Shown one piece after another: positions 62,459 through 64,000 of a stretch of 64,000 nucleotides of DNA. The stretch is from the NCBI GenBank assembly GCA_016713825.1, contig JADJOJ010000009.1:253520-317519 (forward strand), written 5' to 3'. Position numbers and translations under genes: made by a program. Position 1 is the stretch's first letter; each line of letters opens with the position of its first letter. The notes under the pieces were generated by a model that made no database searches, was not told the DNA's origin, and was given only the letters and a program-made list of their open reading frames with translations. Source of the stretch: Candidatus Leptofilum gracile (GTDB taxonomy: Bacteria > Chloroflexota > Anaerolineae > Promineifilales > Promineifilaceae).

Positions 62459-64000
62459 ATGAAATTTAAGAGAAATTATAATCATTTAAAAAAGTTATTT
62501 TTAACGGTTTGTTTTTTAGCCGTCGGTATGTTTTTTTCGGCTATTAGCCCGGCGTTCGCTTTTAATACACAAACCCCACAGTTTCCTAATGCTGCTAACG
62601 TTACAGCTTGTGCTGATTTTGCTCAGGTTGATGTGGGTAGTTCAGTTGAAGGTTTAGGTACGGTTTATCCTACCCTCAATATTAGTACATCAGGTAATGC
62701 AATCTCCGTGGCCGAAAATCAACAGCCCCGAGCATACGGTGCACCTAATGGAGATGCAAGTATTTCCAACGGCGGTGTTTCAATACTTGGCAACGGTTTT
62801 TCTGATATTGAGCAGCAGCATGATTATTCATTTACCTTTGCGCCCAATGTAACGGTAGATTACTTTTCTGTGAATATGCTGGATTATGGTGACTTTAATC
62901 CAAATTTAGCTACTGAGCATGCCGTTGCACTTGTAGCGTATGATACTAATGGTGAAGTAGTTAGTAGTGACACGCTGTCTTTTACGAGCGATGGTGACAG
63001 ATTACCACAAGGTGGCTCGGCTGGAGACCTTTGGTTAACTGGTGACGCAGTCTCCTCTATGCCTGGGGACCCTGGAAACTATTTCTTTACAGTAACAGGT
63101 AATGCAATTACCCGTGTTGCTTTAGAATTTTCAAGTAATTTAGGGGTAGGGGCAACCGATCCTTTCTTTGCTCTTTCCGTCCTTTGTTTTTCCACGGAAG
63201 ATCAGCCAATACAACCGCCTGCTAGTACCGTTTGCGCAAATTTTGCTCAATTGCCAGTAGGAACTTCGGTAGAAGGCTTAGGCACAATTCATCCTGACTT
63301 AAATATCAGCACAACAGGTAATGCGATTGTGGTCGCTGAAGGGCAAACCCCTAGAGCCTATGGTGCACCGAATGGAGATAACAGCATATCAAATGGTGGC
63401 GTCGATGTACTCTTAAACGGCTTCTATGATGATACGCAGAGACATCAATATTCGTTTTCCTTTGCACCCGGTGTAACAGTTGATTATTTCTCCTTGAATA
63501 TGCTGGATTATGGCGATTTTAACCCAGTTATGGCTACGAATCATTCAGGTTCACTGGTAGCCTATGATGTGGATAAAATATTATTGATGTGAGCGCTCTT
63601 TCCTACACGAGTCCAGCAGAAAGATTGCCAAGAAGCGGTTCTGCCGGTGACCTCTGGCTTACCGGTGATGCTATTACTGCTAATCCAGGGCAGCCGGGGA
63701 ATTACACATTCTTTGTAGCGGGTTCTGATATTGCTAGTTTAGAACTGCAATTCTCCAGCAATGTAGGTGCTGGTCCAACTGATCCGTTTTTTGCCATGTC
63801 CGTGTTGTGTTTTGATCCAGCAGATGAGCCAGTGGATCCTCCCACTAATACTGTTTGTGCTAATTTTGCCCAATTGCCTATGGGAACTTCGGTAGAAGGC
63901 TTGGGTACTGTTCATCCTGATTTAAATATCAGCACAACAGGTAATGCAATTGTGGTTGCTGAAGGGCAAACCCCAGAGCCTATGGAGCACCGAATGGCGA
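62459..64000 (+). CDS. Secreted repeat protein, partial, with two apparent one-base deletions
   Basis: A signal peptide (LFLTVCFLAVGMFFSAISPAFA) is followed by large repeats of 208 codons. Each starts with VCA-FAQ--VGTSVEGLGT-HPDLNIS and includes RAYGAPNGD, FAPxVTVDYFS, MLDYGDFNP and AGDLWLTGDA. The first open frame stops at 63592, but the same repeat resumes one base out of step after the A4 run at 63575-63578. A second shift occurs near 63979 (AACCCC then AGAG where the second unit has CCCCTAGAG). Restoring the bases, the protein continues beyond the window. It is probably a cell-surface or matrix protein; I do not recognise the domain. Confidence 0.75.
62609..64000 (+). repeat. 624-nt tandem repeat units in the surface protein gene
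   Basis: Equivalent Cys codons begin units at 62609, 63233 and 63856, giving periods of 624 and 623 nt. Units 2 and 3 are far more similar to each other at the DNA level than to unit 1, indicating recent duplication. The 623-nt spacing supports a single missing base in unit 2. Confidence 0.85.

Noticed and set aside
1..64000. CRISPR arrays, tRNA and rRNA genes
   Set aside because: I looked for regularly spaced direct repeats, for tRNA-like cloverleaf ends and for rRNA core sequences and saw none. The ACGGCCGT motif is dispersed, not regularly spaced. A covariance-model scan would be decisive for small RNAs.

Overview
The window is a stretch of bacterial chromosome, most likely from a Chloroflexota (Anaerolineae-like) organism. 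That assignment is inferred from the gene set and coding style; no rRNA or other firm taxonomic marker is present. Two signatures run through it. The palindrome ACGGCCGT recurs about 80 times by eye, mostly inside genes and in all reading frames. Many intergenic gaps hold hairpins built from short reiterated words. Both signatures fade in much of the surface-polysaccharide region, which is also more AT-rich and carries two insertion sequences, so that region looks like a mosaic of acquired DNA.

Layout. 0-6 kb: housekeeping genes (end of sbcD, sbcC, a response regulator, a UbiA-family prenyltransferase, a deoxynucleoside kinase, ribosomal protein bS21 with a probable CTG start). 6-9 kb: a sugar-phosphate transferase and a DUF2779 nuclease-like protein. 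9-20.8 kb: a respiratory island flanked by two paralogous HTH-PocR regulators. It holds an ArsR regulator, a triheme cytochrome c, two YeeE/YedE sulfur transporters, a PsrABC/PhsABC-like molybdoenzyme complex, an FmdE-type protein, a cytochrome b, a nine-heme cytochrome c and a Rieske protein. The genes read as a sulfur-linked (polysulfide, thiosulfate or similar) quinone-coupled electron-transfer chain. The second YeeE/YedE gene has an in-frame TGA exactly where the family has Cys in its GYCPGT motif, followed 19 nt later by a GC-rich stem with a GGTC loop. It is a strong selenoprotein candidate.

21-34 kb: a quinate-dehydrogenase-like/acyl-ACP-reductase-like pair split by a one-base shift, a zinc-knuckle protein with an internal duplication, two SCP2-like proteins, a DUF433/PIN-like toxin-antitoxin pair, three genes for a proton-channel-like membrane module, a lipoprotein, RarD, a patatin and an iron alcohol dehydrogenase. 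34-62 kb, all on the minus strand: a large polysaccharide locus with an O-antigen ligase, initiating transferase, WecG/TagA transferase, epimerase, glycosyltransferases, Wzy, Wzx, a complete pseudaminic acid operon (pseB-C-F-GH-I, with PseG and PseH fused), Wzz, three sulfotransferases and a MurJ-like flippase. It suggests a sulfated, pseudaminic-acid-containing surface glycan. From 62.4 kb a secreted repeat protein with 624-nt repeat units runs off the end.

Caveat: several genes are broken by single-base shifts in short homopolymers, and the 624/623-nt repeat spacing points the same way. Some of these may be sequencing errors. The TGA in the YeeE/YedE gene is not an indel, because both sides stay in the same frame.
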